From assembly GCA_039805565.1 (NCBI GenBank), contig JBDLTZ010000026.1, positions 1 through 55,497 of the forward strand: a stretch of 55,497 nt of DNA, written 5' to 3'. Below are positions 45,301-51,725 of the stretch, piece after piece. Under the pieces are notes generated by a model, which had not been told where the DNA came from, did no database searches, and saw nothing but the letters and a program-made list of their open reading frames with translations. The translations under genes and the position numbers were made by a program. Origin of the DNA: CALJIC01 sp039805565 (GTDB taxonomy: Bacteria; Chloroflexota; Chloroflexia; Chloroflexales; Roseiflexaceae). The first letter of the stretch is position 1, and each line of letters begins with the position of its first letter.

Positions 45301-45428
45301 AGCGCCTCGTCGCCGGGCTCGGCGGCCGTGGCCACCGGCGGGCCGGCGCCGGGGATCCCGGCGGCAGAGAGCAGGAGCAGGGCGATCAGGGGGAGGGAGA
45401 GCCAGCGGAAGCGGTGGTGTGGCCTCAC
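39345..45428 (-). CDS. Secreted bifunctional amylopullulanase (two GH13 domains with X25-like modules)
   Basis: A 2027-aa secreted enzyme. A signal peptide (FRWLSLPLIALLLLSAAG, cleavage near ATA-AE) is followed by an α-amylase GH13 domain with DGFRIDTVKHVN, FMFGEVFDG and LGNHDMGR. Four X25/pullulanase-type modules each carry QSE[IL]GCPGDWQP[DE]C. A second GH13, pullulanase-type region has LRVWAPTAQSVRLHLF, YELHVRDFSA, DVVYNHT, GFRFDLMGHH, YGEGWNFGE and EAHDNETL. It should cut α-1,4 and α-1,6 bonds of starch or pullulan. The start is GTG 45428 with AAAGGAG 6 nt upstream; residues further up are unconserved. The gene has an excellent own promoter. Confidence 0.93.
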   Translation of the reverse strand: MRPHHRFRWLSLPLIALLLLSAAGIPGAGPPVATAAEPGDEALVRESLQQEIQDSVFYFVMPDRFSNGDPANDQGGLSGGVTDHGYWPQDKGYYHGGDLAGLKAKLPYLAELGIGAIWMTPLFKNKPVQDDSSSPNGKSAGYHGYWITDFTQIDPHFGSNQELADLIADAHSRGIKVFFDIITNHTADVIRYKGFETANGVPYRSKAEYPYKRADGTTFDDVAVAGDPSFPALDIETSFPYTPVVPDADEANIKAPAWLNDLRYYHNRGDTDYTGENSTYGDFIKSLDDLFTEHPDVVDGMTEIYQTWISELGIDGFRIDTVKHVNIEFWQEFGPAIMDYAKANGKPDFFMFGEVFDGDPAFKSIYSTAGKLPATLDFGFQGTARGFASQKRATNDLRDFFAKDDYYTDADSNAYSQPTFLGNHDMGRVGLFLKQDNTSAADAELLARSKLAHALMFTARGMPVVYYGDEQGFVGDGGDKDARQDMMPSLVASYNDDDLIGTANTTADDNFDMAHPLYQAISDLATIRANNVALRRGAQIHRFSENVAGIYAFSRIDRDELVEYVVALNNAAAAKQAQVPTFSANTQFTAVYPAGAPALTTGADGALPVSVPGLGLVIYKASAPLAANSAAPAVEITKPSADAIVRGRIEVAASAPADSLVEVTFAVKVGSQPYEVIGTDNNAPYRVFYDVSDIPADTPVVFKAIANDVTDDSGASYGAIASDSVGVVRGEDRGNNPDFATLVGSLQSEIGCPGDWQPDCAASHLTWERDDDVWQKTFSLPAGDYEYKVALNNSWDENYGAGGARGGANIPLSLASSASVTFYYDHKSNWITSSSSAVIATVPGDFQSELGCPGDWQPDCLRSWLQDVDGDGTYSFVTDKIPAGSYEAMVAIDESWSENYGQGGVQNGPNIGFTVPENGARMRFSYDSATRILIIEEFVGGGNGLDSVTIPGSFQSELGCPGDWQPECSTTFLTYDTADDVWQQSFDIPAGNWEYKAAINGSWTENYGANATRNGANIPLNLASPASVTFYYDHKSKWVTSNRNAVIATAPGNFQSELGCPGDWQPDCLRSWLQDTDGDGTYTFVTTKLPAGNYEVKVAINESWTENYGQGGVQNGPNIGFTVPEDNAPVTFQYVAATKVLTVIDGAAAGNIGRQAAHWVAEDTIAWEVADAAQNDYALHYKADGGLSLTPDGVAGGQSLALTLDPAGLSAALKARYPHLKDYAALKIAPADLPKVPAILKGQLAVEAKDDDGDLVDATGIQIPGVLDDLFAYGGDLGVTYSGGRPTLRVWAPTAQSVRLHLFADSKAATAAQILPMTADPATGVWNATGAADWTGRFYLYEVTVYAPSTGKVEVNLVTDPYSLSLSTNSTRSQIVNLNAGALKPPAWDTFPAPALRAPEDIVLYELHVRDFSANDPTVPANMRGTFSAFTLNESAGMLHLRQLAKDGLTHVHLLPAFDCASINEDKSTWKTPDAALLATYPPDSEEQADAVEAVKDEDGFNWCYDPLHYTVPEGSYARVTDGSARILEFRSMVQALHRNKLRVVMDVVYNHTAKSGQDPKSVLDRVVPGYYHRLKPDSGQVENSTCCENTATEHVMMEKLMIDSVITWAKAYKVTGFRFDLMGHHMKANMLKLRAELDKLTLAKDGVDGKSIYLYGEGWNFGEVADGARGVNATQLNMAGTGIGTFSDRLRDAVRGGGPFDGGQQKKRQGFVNGLFTDPNALDQGTLEEQKARLLLYQDQIKVGLAANLADYELVDRTGVRVKGSQVDYNGSPAGYTKDPQEVITYIEAHDNETLFDKIQYAAPLATSMKDRVRMQNLGISVVMLAQGVPFFQAGQELLRSKSLDRNSFNSGDWFNRLDWSYQSNNWGVGLPPNESRPEWGVMQPLLADPDLKPAPSDIVDAATHFREMLRIRQSSPLFRLTTAQQIKERVRFLNNGPAQTPGLIVYCIDDTVGADLDPNITGICVVFNADDEEQDFSDTSLRDLKMSLHPVQAESADSVVRTSSYNSAAGSVTVPPRTTAVFVVR
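41970..43210 (-). repeat. Tandem duplication of a two-module unit (~620 nt) within the pullulanase gene
   Basis: Modules 1 and 2 (starting near 43200 and 42890, reading minus) are repeated as modules 3 and 4 (near 42580 and 42265). Modules 2 and 4 share long nearly identical DNA around CCAGTCGCCGGGGCACCCC. Boundaries are approximate. Confidence 0.75.
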
Positions 45429-45619
45429 AATCAGCTCCTTTGCTTGTGACCTGTGGCCATCGTGGCGCCCGCGCCACCAGGCGCGCCGTCGCGCGGCAGA
45501 CACAGTTCGGCGCCGAAGGGCCGCCCGGTGGCGCGGACGGTCATCTCCAGCACAGAGCATGTGTCACAAGAGCGCACACAATATGCATTTACCGTGCGTA
45601 TGTGTTTTGGATGCGTGCG

Positions 45620-45648
45620 AGTATAGCACGCTCACCTAAACCGGTCAA
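45620..45648 (-). promoter_or_regulatory. Strong promoter of the amylopullulanase gene
   Basis: On the minus strand: TTGACC, a 17-nt spacer ending in TGC, TATACT. It matches the σ70-type consensus better than any other promoter in the window. Confidence 0.7.
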
Positions 45649-45702
45649 GAGGGACGCGAGCGTGTTTCCAACCATCGCGCGAGGGCATCTCAAACGCACA
45701 AA

Positions 45703-45731
45703 GCCGCCCACGGCAGCGCGCCGCGGGCGGC
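45703..45731 (-). terminator. Terminator after the second nucleoside hydrolase
   Basis: A 12-bp stem, GCCGCCCGCGGC against GCCGTGGGCGGC (one G-U pair), read on the minus strand. It is followed by TTTGTGCGTTT. Confidence 0.7.
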
Positions 45732-45758
45732 CAGAATGAAAAGATTGTTATAGGCGGC

Positions 45759-46781
45759 TTACCCCAGCGTGTGCGCCAGACGCTCCATGCGCTCGACGAA
45801 CATCGCCAGGAAGGCCGGGCTGTCGAAGCCTGTCACCGCGCGGAGGTTGGGGCGCGGGCGGAAAGAGCGGCGCCACTGGGGCGGGGTGGCGGGCGCGTCG
45901 AAGCCCAGGATATCGTGCGCGTCCGGCTCGCGGTGCAGCAGGCCCACATAGCTGATCACCGTCTTGCCGGCGGTGAGCTCGCTGGCGTGCTCGATCGCCA
46001 CGTGCATCGCCTCGGTGCGGGCCAGCTCAGGCTGGAAGGCGAGCGCCAGCGCGATCGGGTCGTTGATCGAGCAGCCGGCGTAGCCGAAGGCCGCCAGATG
46101 GAACTCCAGGTAGAAGCGCACCGCGTCGGCGATGAAGCGCGGCAGCGCCGAGGGGGCGCGCAGCAGCCGATCGACGTCGGCCTGGGTCAGCAGCACATCG
46201 CGCGTGATGTCCCACGGCAGCAGCGTGATCGGCATGCCGCTCTCCAGCACCATGTGCGCGGCGTGCGGGTCCACATAGAAGTTGAACTCCGCCAGCGAGG
46301 TGGTGTTGCCGTCCACCCGCAGCGCGCCACCCATGATAATCACCTCGCGCACGGCCTGCACGATGCGCGGCTCCTTGCGAATCGCCAGCGCCACGTTGGT
46401 GAGCGGCGCCACCGCCACCAGCGTGACCTCGCCAGGGGCCGCCATGATCTCGCGGATGATCATGTCCACCGCGTGCTCCTGGGAGGGCTGCGCGGGAGAG
46501 GGTGTCAGGCGCGCGTACCCCAGGCCGCTGTCGCCGTGGGTCTCGGGGGCGGTGAACGGCTGCCGAATGAGGGGCAGCGCCACGCCCGGGCAGACAGGCA
46601 CGTCGGTGCGCCCCGCCAGCGCCAGCACGCCGAGCGCGTTGCGGACGCCATCCTCCATCGAGCAGTTCCCCCCGGTGACGCTCACCGCCGCCAGCTCCAC
46701 CTCGGGCGAGGCGAGCGCCAGCAGGATGGCGAGCGCGTCGTCGATGCCGGGGTCTGTGTCGAGGATCACGCGGCGGGGCAT
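45759..46781 (-). CDS. Nucleoside hydrolase (IU-NH family), second paralogue
   Basis: A 340-aa protein. The Ca2+-binding motif ILDTDPGIDDALAILLAL is at residues 6-23. SVTGGNCSMEDGVRNAL, VAVAPLTNVALAI, VIIMGGALRV, EFNFYVDPHAAHMV and SINDPIALALAF match the purine/pyrimidine nucleoside hydrolase pattern. ATG 46781 follows AAAGGAA. A minus extended -10 lies at 46817-46825. It is divergent from the YprB-like gene. Base specificity is not readable. Confidence 0.92.
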   Translation of the reverse strand: MPRRVILDTDPGIDDALAILLALASPEVELAAVSVTGGNCSMEDGVRNALGVLALAGRTDVPVCPGVALPLIRQPFTAPETHGDSGLGYARLTPSPAQPSQEHAVDMIIREIMAAPGEVTLVAVAPLTNVALAIRKEPRIVQAVREVIIMGGALRVDGNTTSLAEFNFYVDPHAAHMVLESGMPITLLPWDITRDVLLTQADVDRLLRAPSALPRFIADAVRFYLEFHLAAFGYAGCSINDPIALALAFQPELARTEAMHVAIEHASELTAGKTVISYVGLLHREPDAHDILGFDAPATPPQWRRSFRPRPNLRAVTGFDSPAFLAMFVERMERLAHTLG

Positions 46782-46816
46782 GGCGGCATTCCTTTCAGCA
46801 GAGCAGAGACACGGGG

Positions 46817-46825
46817 ATTATAGCA
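46817..46825 (-). promoter_or_regulatory. Extended -10 promoter for the second nucleoside hydrolase
   Basis: TGC-TATAAT on the minus strand, 36 nt upstream of the ATG. Confidence 0.6.
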
Positions 46826-46860
46826 GAGCGGGGGAGCCCGACCCCCCGCACGGCCCCGAA

Positions 46861-46869
46861 TGGTATAAT
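46861..46869 (+). promoter_or_regulatory. Extended -10 promoter for the exonuclease-kinase operon
   Basis: TGG-TATAAT. The ATG at 46868 overlaps it, so the GTG at 46901 is the better start. Confidence 0.6.
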
Positions 46870-46900
46870 GCCCGCGACAGTGTCGCTGCAGGAGCCGAGC

Positions 46901-47407
46901 GTGCGCGCATACCTTGACATCGAGACCACCTTCGAGGGCGCGATCAGCGTCGTCGGCATCTACCGCCCCGACATCGGCACCATCCAGCTCGTGGGCGGCG
47001 GCGTACAGGATCTTGCGCTCTTTGAGGCGCTCGACGGCGTCCAGACGATCGTCACCTTCAACGGCAGCAGCTTCGACCTGCCGGTGATCCGCAAGCGCAT
47101 GTACGTGGACCTGAAGCGCGACTACGAGCACTCCGACCTGATGTACATCTGCCGCCGCAAGGGGCTCCGCGGCGGCCTCAAGCACGTCGAGACCGTGCTC
47201 GGGATCGGGCGCGCCACCGCCGGCATCACCGGGTGGGACGCACCGCGCCTCTGGCACCGCTACGAGGCCCGCGGCGACCGGGCCGCCCTGCACACCCTGC
47301 TTGACTACAACCGCGAGGACGTGGTGAACCTGGCGCTCATGGAGGAGCGGCTGGGGCTGGCGCCGGAGATGCCCACATGCGCCGAGATACGCCAGATCTT
47401 CGCCTGA
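46901..47407 (+). CDS. YprB-like RNase H-fold (DEDD) exonuclease domain protein
   Basis: A 168-aa protein with DEDD exonuclease motifs: AYLDIETTF (Asp, Glu), IVTFNGSSFDLPVI (Asp), HSDLMYICRR and DYNREDVVNL (Asp). It matches the predicted ribonuclease H-like domain of B. subtilis YprB, but stands alone without TPRs. GTG 46901 has AGGAG 6 nt upstream. The kinase gene starts 22 nt after its stop, suggesting one operon. Whether it acts on DNA or RNA is unknown. Confidence 0.85.
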   Translation: MRAYLDIETTFEGAISVVGIYRPDIGTIQLVGGGVQDLALFEALDGVQTIVTFNGSSFDLPVIRKRMYVDLKRDYEHSDLMYICRRKGLRGGLKHVETVLGIGRATAGITGWDAPRLWHRYEARGDRAALHTLLDYNREDVVNLALMEERLGLAPEMPTCAEIRQIFA

Positions 47408-47429
47408 CTCCCACACGATAGACCTGACA

Positions 47430-49214
47430 ATGCAGCAGAAAGTTCTCAATAACCGCTACGAGCTCGAGCAGAAGATCGGCGAGGGCGGCATGGCCCGGGT
47501 GTACCGCGGCCGCGACCTGCGCCTCAACCGGCGCGTCGCGGTCAAGGTGCTCCACCCGCACCACGCCTCCGACGTCGGCTTCCTGCAGCGATTCCACCAC
47601 GAGGCGCAGGCCGCCGCCAACCTCCACCACCCGGCGATCGTCGATGTCTACGACGTCGGCCAGGACGACGGGATCCACTATATCGTGATGGAGTACGTGG
47701 ACGGCAGCGACCTCAAGAGCCTCATCCGGCGCGGCCCGCTCTCCCCGGAGCAGGCGATCCCGATCGCCGCCGCCGCCGCCGAGGGGCTCGAGGCCGCCCA
47801 CCGGCTCGGCATGGTCCACCGCGACGTCAAGCCGCAGAACATTATCCTCGGCCCGGACGGCCACGTGAAGATCACCGACTTCGGCATCGCCAAGAGCGGG
47901 CTCTCCACAGCCATGACCGAGACCGGCGTGACCTTCGGCACGGCCGACTACATCTCTCCCGAGCAAGCCCAGGGCCAGCAGGCTACACCCCGCTCGGATG
48001 TCTACGCCCTCGGCGTGACGCTCTACGAGATGCTCACCGGCCGCCTGCCGTTCACGGGGGACAACTCGATCGCGGTGGCGATGCAGCACGTGAGCGTCGA
48101 CCCGCCGCCGCCACGCATGTTCAACCCGCGCGTCTCGCCGCAGCTCGAGGCGCTGGTGCTGCGCGCGCTCTCGAAGCGGGCCGAGGACCGCCCGGCGTCC
48201 GCCCGCGAGTTCGCCCGCCTCCTGCGCGGCTACCAGCACGTGGGCGAGCAGGAGACGATCGTGCGGCCGGTGGCGCCCATGCCCAGGCCCGCCCCGCGCC
48301 CCGCACTACCTACCGGCTCCACCGCGCCTGTCCCTCGCACGCCGCTGCCGGCCCCACGCTCAGTCGCCGTCGGCCCGGCGCCCAGCGGGGGAGCGGGCCG
48401 TGACATCGGCGTGTTCCTGCTCGGGCTGCTGCTGCTGGGGGTGATCCTCGCGGTGGTCTATGTGGCGGCCACGGTGCCGCTCGGCGATATCTTCGGCGGC
48501 GCCTCGGGCAGCACCCGCCCCGGCGCAGCACCCACCGCCACCACCGAGCTCCCGACCCCCAGCCCAACGCCGGAGCTGATCACGGTGCCGGACATCATCG
48601 GCCTCGATGAGCGCGGGGCCATCGCGGCGCTCGAGAACGCCGGCCTGCGCCCGTTCGCCGAGCTGCCGCGCTACACCGACCCGCCCACCGACACGGTCAC
48701 TACACCCGGCCAGGTCTTCGACCAGCTGCCGCGCGCCGGCGACCAGGTCACCGCCACCACCACCGTGACCTATGTCGTCAGCCTTGGGCCGGGCCTTGTG
48801 ATGGTGCCAGACGTCGTGACGATGCGCGGCCAGGACGCCGAGTTCCAGCTCCAGGGGCTCGGCCTGACTGTAGCACGCGTCCAGGAGCCGGATCGCCTCA
48901 GCGAGGGCTTCGTCTTCCGCATGGAGCCGCAGCCCGGCGTGCGACTGCCGCGCGGCCAAAGCGTCACGATCTACGTCAGCCTCGGCGACAAGGTCCGCAT
49001 GCCCGAGGTCGTGGGCCTGAGCGAGGAGGAGGCCCGCCGCGCGATCGAGGACGCCGGGCTGTTCGTCTCGTTCGCCGACCAGCAGACGTGCGACCGGCTG
49101 CCCGCCGGGATCTGCGACCAGTACCCGCCCGGCATCGTCGTGAGCGCTACTGTCGCCGAGGGCGAGCTGGTGGACCGCGGCACAGCGGTCACGCTGGGGG
49201 TACGGGCGCCGTGA
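47430..49214 (+). CDS. Transmembrane Ser/Thr protein kinase with three PASTA domains (PknB-like)
   Basis: A 594-aa PknB/PrkC-type kinase. IGEGGMARVYRGRD is the glycine loop, the Lys is in VAVKVLH, HRDVKPQN is the catalytic loop, DFGIAKSG the Mg loop, and TADYISPEQAQG the activation region. A Pro-rich juxtamembrane part precedes one membrane helix (about 325-350, IGVFLLGLLLLGVILAVVYV). Three PASTA domains follow outside (VPDIIGLDERGAIAALENAG; VPDVVTMRGQDAEFQLQGLG; MPEVVGLSEEEARRAIEDAG). PASTA domains sense muropeptides or lipid II. The ATG has a weak RBS, so it may depend on coupling with the preceding gene. Confidence 0.95.
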   Translation: MQQKVLNNRYELEQKIGEGGMARVYRGRDLRLNRRVAVKVLHPHHASDVGFLQRFHHEAQAAANLHHPAIVDVYDVGQDDGIHYIVMEYVDGSDLKSLIRRGPLSPEQAIPIAAAAAEGLEAAHRLGMVHRDVKPQNIILGPDGHVKITDFGIAKSGLSTAMTETGVTFGTADYISPEQAQGQQATPRSDVYALGVTLYEMLTGRLPFTGDNSIAVAMQHVSVDPPPPRMFNPRVSPQLEALVLRALSKRAEDRPASAREFARLLRGYQHVGEQETIVRPVAPMPRPAPRPALPTGSTAPVPRTPLPAPRSVAVGPAPSGGAGRDIGVFLLGLLLLGVILAVVYVAATVPLGDIFGGASGSTRPGAAPTATTELPTPSPTPELITVPDIIGLDERGAIAALENAGLRPFAELPRYTDPPTDTVTTPGQVFDQLPRAGDQVTATTTVTYVVSLGPGLVMVPDVVTMRGQDAEFQLQGLGLTVARVQEPDRLSEGFVFRMEPQPGVRLPRGQSVTIYVSLGDKVRMPEVVGLSEEEARRAIEDAGLFVSFADQQTCDRLPAGICDQYPPGIVVSATVAEGELVDRGTAVTLGVRAP

Positions 49215-49233
49215 CGAATGCTGCGTGACGAGT

Positions 49234-49266
49234 GCCGCGCGCCGATATCTCACAGCGGCGCGCGGC
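49234..49266 (+). terminator. Terminator after the PASTA kinase gene
   Basis: A perfect 10-bp stem, GCCGCGCGCC against GGCGCGCGGC, 20 nt after the stop codon. A second hairpin, ACGCCGAA/TTCGGCGT, lies at about 49338-49359. Confidence 0.6.
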
Positions 49267-49360
49267 CTACTCATTGTTGGGCGCGTCGGTCAACCCTGTC
49301 GCGCCGAACCACTAAGCGGCACTCAGCACACTCGGCTACGCCGAAAATGCCTTCGGCGTG

Positions 49361-49402
49361 CACGACTCACGACTCAAGACTTACGACTCCCGACTCACGA
49401 CT
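49361..49402. repeat. Six-heptad array upstream of tex
   Basis: CACGACT, CACGACT, CAAGACT, TACGACT, CCCGACT, CACGACT in unbroken register. It ends 15 nt before the tex start and takes the place of a normal Shine-Dalgarno region. Confidence 0.9.
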
Positions 49403-49417
49403 CAGACTCTCAGCACT

Positions 49418-51649
49418 ATGATAATGATCGAATCCCGCATCGCCGCCGAGCTCGGCCTGAGCCTTTCGTCCGTCTCCCGCACCGTGGCGCTCCTCGACGA
49501 GGGCAACACAGTCCCGTTCATCACTCGCTACCGCAAGGAGGCCACCGGCGGCCTCGACGAAGAGCAGATCCGCCGCCTCGCCGAGCGCCTGGAGTACCTG
49601 CGCGGCCTCGAGGCCCGCCGCGCCGAGGTGCGCCGGCTGCTCGAGGAGGGCGCGCACCTGACCCCCGAGCTCGACGCGCAGCTCGCCGCCGCCCAGACGC
49701 TCCAGGCCGTGGAGGACATCTACCTGCCCTTCCGGCCCAAGCGCCGCACGCGCGCCCAGGTGGCCCGCGAGCAGGGCCTCGCGCCGCTCGCCGAGCTGCT
49801 TCTGGCCCAGCACCCCGCCGGCAGCCGCGAGGAGGCGGCCGCCTCGTTCGTGAGCCCGGAGCGCGGTGTGGCCGATGTCGAGGCCGCCCTGGCCGGCGCG
49901 CGCGACATCGTGGCCGAGACGGTGGCCGAGACCGCCGCCGTGCGCCAGGCTGTGCGCGAGGCCACCCGCAAGACCGGCGTTGCCCGCGTCTCGCGCAGGG
50001 CCGACGCCGACCCCGAGGGTAAGTACCAGCTCTACCACGACTTCGCTGAGAAGCTCGAGACCCTGCCGCCACACCGCATCCTGGCGATCAACCGCGGCGA
50101 GCGCGAGGACGTGCTGAAGGTCGAGGTCGACGCCAACCACGACGCCTTCATCGCCACCCTCCAGCGGCGCTACGCTATCGCCCCCGGCTGGGTGGGCGAG
50201 GAGGTGCGCGCCGCCGTGGCCGACGGCTACAAGCGGCTGCTGGCACCGGCGATCGAGCGTGACCTGCGCGCCGAGCTCACCGAGCGCGCCGAGACCCACG
50301 CCCTGGCCGTCTTCGCCGCCAACCTGCGCGGCCTGCTGCTCCAGCCGCCCCTGCGCGGCCGCGTGGTGATGGGGATCGATCCGGGCTACCGCACCGGCTG
50401 CAAAGTGGCCGTGGTGGACGCCACCGGCAAGTACCTCGAGGGCGGCGTGGTCTACCTGCACCAGCCGGATCGCGCCAAGGAGAGCCTGCTCCAGAGCGTG
50501 CGGCGCTGGGGCATCCAGGTGATCGCGATCGGCAACGGCACCGCCAGCCGCGAGACCGAGGCGCTGGTGGCCGACATCATCCACCTATTCGACCAGGGAC
50601 GAAAGTCCAAGGACCAGAGCGCGCCGATGCCCGCGACATCCAGCCAGGGCGCCGGCGACGCACCTGCGTCGGGCGGACCTCTGCCCCTGCGGTACGTGAT
50701 GGTGAGCGAGGCCGGCGCGTCGGTCTACTCGGCCTCCGAGATCGCGCGCGAGGAGTTTCCCGACCTCGACGCCACCCAGCGCGGCAACGTCTCGATCGCC
50801 CGCCGCCTGCAGGACCCGCTGGCTGAGCTGGTGAAGATCGACCCCAAGGCGCTCGGCGTTGGCCTCTACCAGCACGACGTCGACCAGAAGCGGCTCGGCG
50901 TCCAGCTCGAGACGGTGGTGGAGAGCTGCGTCAACTACGTCGGCGTAGACCTCAACACTGCCTCGGCCGCCCTGCTCGGCTACGTCTCGGGCCTCACCGC
51001 CAGAACCGCGAAGTCGATCGTGGCCCACCGCGAGGCCAACGGCCCCTTCGCGGGCCGCGACCAGCTCCGCAAGGTCAAGGGTCTCGGCCCCAAGGGCTTC
51101 GAGCAGGCCGCCGGCTTCCTCCGCATCCCCGGCGCGCGCGACCCGCTCGACAACACGGCCGTCCACCCCGAGTCGTACAGCGCCGCCCGCGCGCTCATCG
51201 CCCGCTTCGGCGCCGACGGCGCGCGCCTGCCGGAGGTGGCCTCCCGCGTCCGCCAGACGTTCGCCGCCGGCGAGACCACACTCGCGCGCCTCGCAGCAGA
51301 GCTCGGCGTGGGCGAGCCGACCCTGGCCGACATCCTCGACGCCCTGGCACGCCCCGGCCGCGACCCGCGCGACGATGCGTCGCCCCCGATCCTGCGCTCC
51401 GACGTGCTCAAGATGGAGGACCTCCAGCCCGGCATGTGGCTCAAGGGCACCGTCCGCAACGTGGTGGACTTCGGCGCCTTCGTCGATATCGGCGTCAAGC
51501 AGGACGGCCTGGTGCACGTCTCCGAGCTCGCCGACCGCTTCGTAAAGAACCCTCTCGACGTGGTTCAGGTGGGCGACGTGGTGGACGTGCGCGTGCTGAC
51601 AATCGATGTGGCCCGCGGGCGGATCGGCCTCAGCATGCGGAAGGCGTGA
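49418..51649 (+). CDS. tex: Tex-family S1 RNA-binding transcription accessory protein
   Basis: A 743-aa protein with the Tex layout. The N-terminal helical region is IAAELGLSLSSVSRTVALLD, then VPFITRYRKEATGGLDEEQI. A YqgF-like RNase H fold follows (VVMGIDPGYRTGCKVAVVD), then HhH motifs (SAALLGYVSGLTARTAKSIV; LRKVKGLGPKGFEQAAGFLR) and a C-terminal S1 domain (GTVRNVVDFGAFVDIGVKQDG). Tex acts in transcription and RNA metabolism. ATG 49418 or 49424 lacks an obvious RBS because the upstream DNA is a heptad array. A heptad stretch (50591-50618) and a Pro/Ala/Ser insertion lie in frame before LRYVMVSEAGASVYSASE. Confidence 0.95.
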   Translation: MIMIESRIAAELGLSLSSVSRTVALLDEGNTVPFITRYRKEATGGLDEEQIRRLAERLEYLRGLEARRAEVRRLLEEGAHLTPELDAQLAAAQTLQAVEDIYLPFRPKRRTRAQVAREQGLAPLAELLLAQHPAGSREEAAASFVSPERGVADVEAALAGARDIVAETVAETAAVRQAVREATRKTGVARVSRRADADPEGKYQLYHDFAEKLETLPPHRILAINRGEREDVLKVEVDANHDAFIATLQRRYAIAPGWVGEEVRAAVADGYKRLLAPAIERDLRAELTERAETHALAVFAANLRGLLLQPPLRGRVVMGIDPGYRTGCKVAVVDATGKYLEGGVVYLHQPDRAKESLLQSVRRWGIQVIAIGNGTASRETEALVADIIHLFDQGRKSKDQSAPMPATSSQGAGDAPASGGPLPLRYVMVSEAGASVYSASEIAREEFPDLDATQRGNVSIARRLQDPLAELVKIDPKALGVGLYQHDVDQKRLGVQLETVVESCVNYVGVDLNTASAALLGYVSGLTARTAKSIVAHREANGPFAGRDQLRKVKGLGPKGFEQAAGFLRIPGARDPLDNTAVHPESYSAARALIARFGADGARLPEVASRVRQTFAAGETTLARLAAELGVGEPTLADILDALARPGRDPRDDASPPILRSDVLKMEDLQPGMWLKGTVRNVVDFGAFVDIGVKQDGLVHVSELADRFVKNPLDVVQVGDVVDVRVLTIDVARGRIGLSMRKA
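50591..50618. repeat. Short heptad array inside tex
   Basis: GACCAGG, GACGAAA, GTCCAAG, GACCAGA, translated in frame as part of a Q/K/S-rich insertion in the YqgF-like region. Confidence 0.6.
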
Positions 51650-51655
51650 GCAGCG

Positions 51656-51697
51656 CTGGGGCCGGGCGTCAGCGGTGCTGCCACGACCCGGCCCCAG
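51656..51697. terminator. Bidirectional terminator between tex (+) and the BTAD gene (-)
   Basis: A perfect 11-bp stem, CTGGGGCCGGG against CCCGGCCCCAG, 7 nt after the tex stop. Confidence 0.7.
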
Positions 51698-51725
51698 CCC
51701 TCAGCGAACAGCCCTCAGCACTCGG
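51698..51725. repeat. Heptad array touching the BTAD gene stop codon
   Basis: CCCTCAG, CGAACAG, CCCTCAG, CACTCGG. The minus-strand stop codon of the BTAD gene (51726-51728) begins at the next base. Confidence 0.7.

Larger units (their letters stand above)
45429..45758. other. 330-nt intergenic region: pullulanase promoter and nucleoside hydrolase terminator
   Basis: The region holds the pullulanase promoter (45620-45648) with a long leader of about 180 nt, and the terminator of the upstream minus-strand nucleoside hydrolase (45703-45731). I see no gene in it. Confidence 0.6.

Noticed and set aside
42327..45449. A 1040-codon open frame antisense to the pullulanase gene
   Set aside because: High-GC third positions leave long stop-free antisense frames. 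The translation is low-complexity (V/A/R/G/H) and the opposite strand has clear GH13 motifs.
46868..46900. ATG at 46868 as start of the YprB-like gene
   Set aside because: It overlaps the TGG-TATAAT box; GTG 46901 has AGGAG at ideal spacing.
49361..49402. Heptad array as a CRISPR array
   Set aside because: Units are 7 nt with no spacers; no cas genes nearby.
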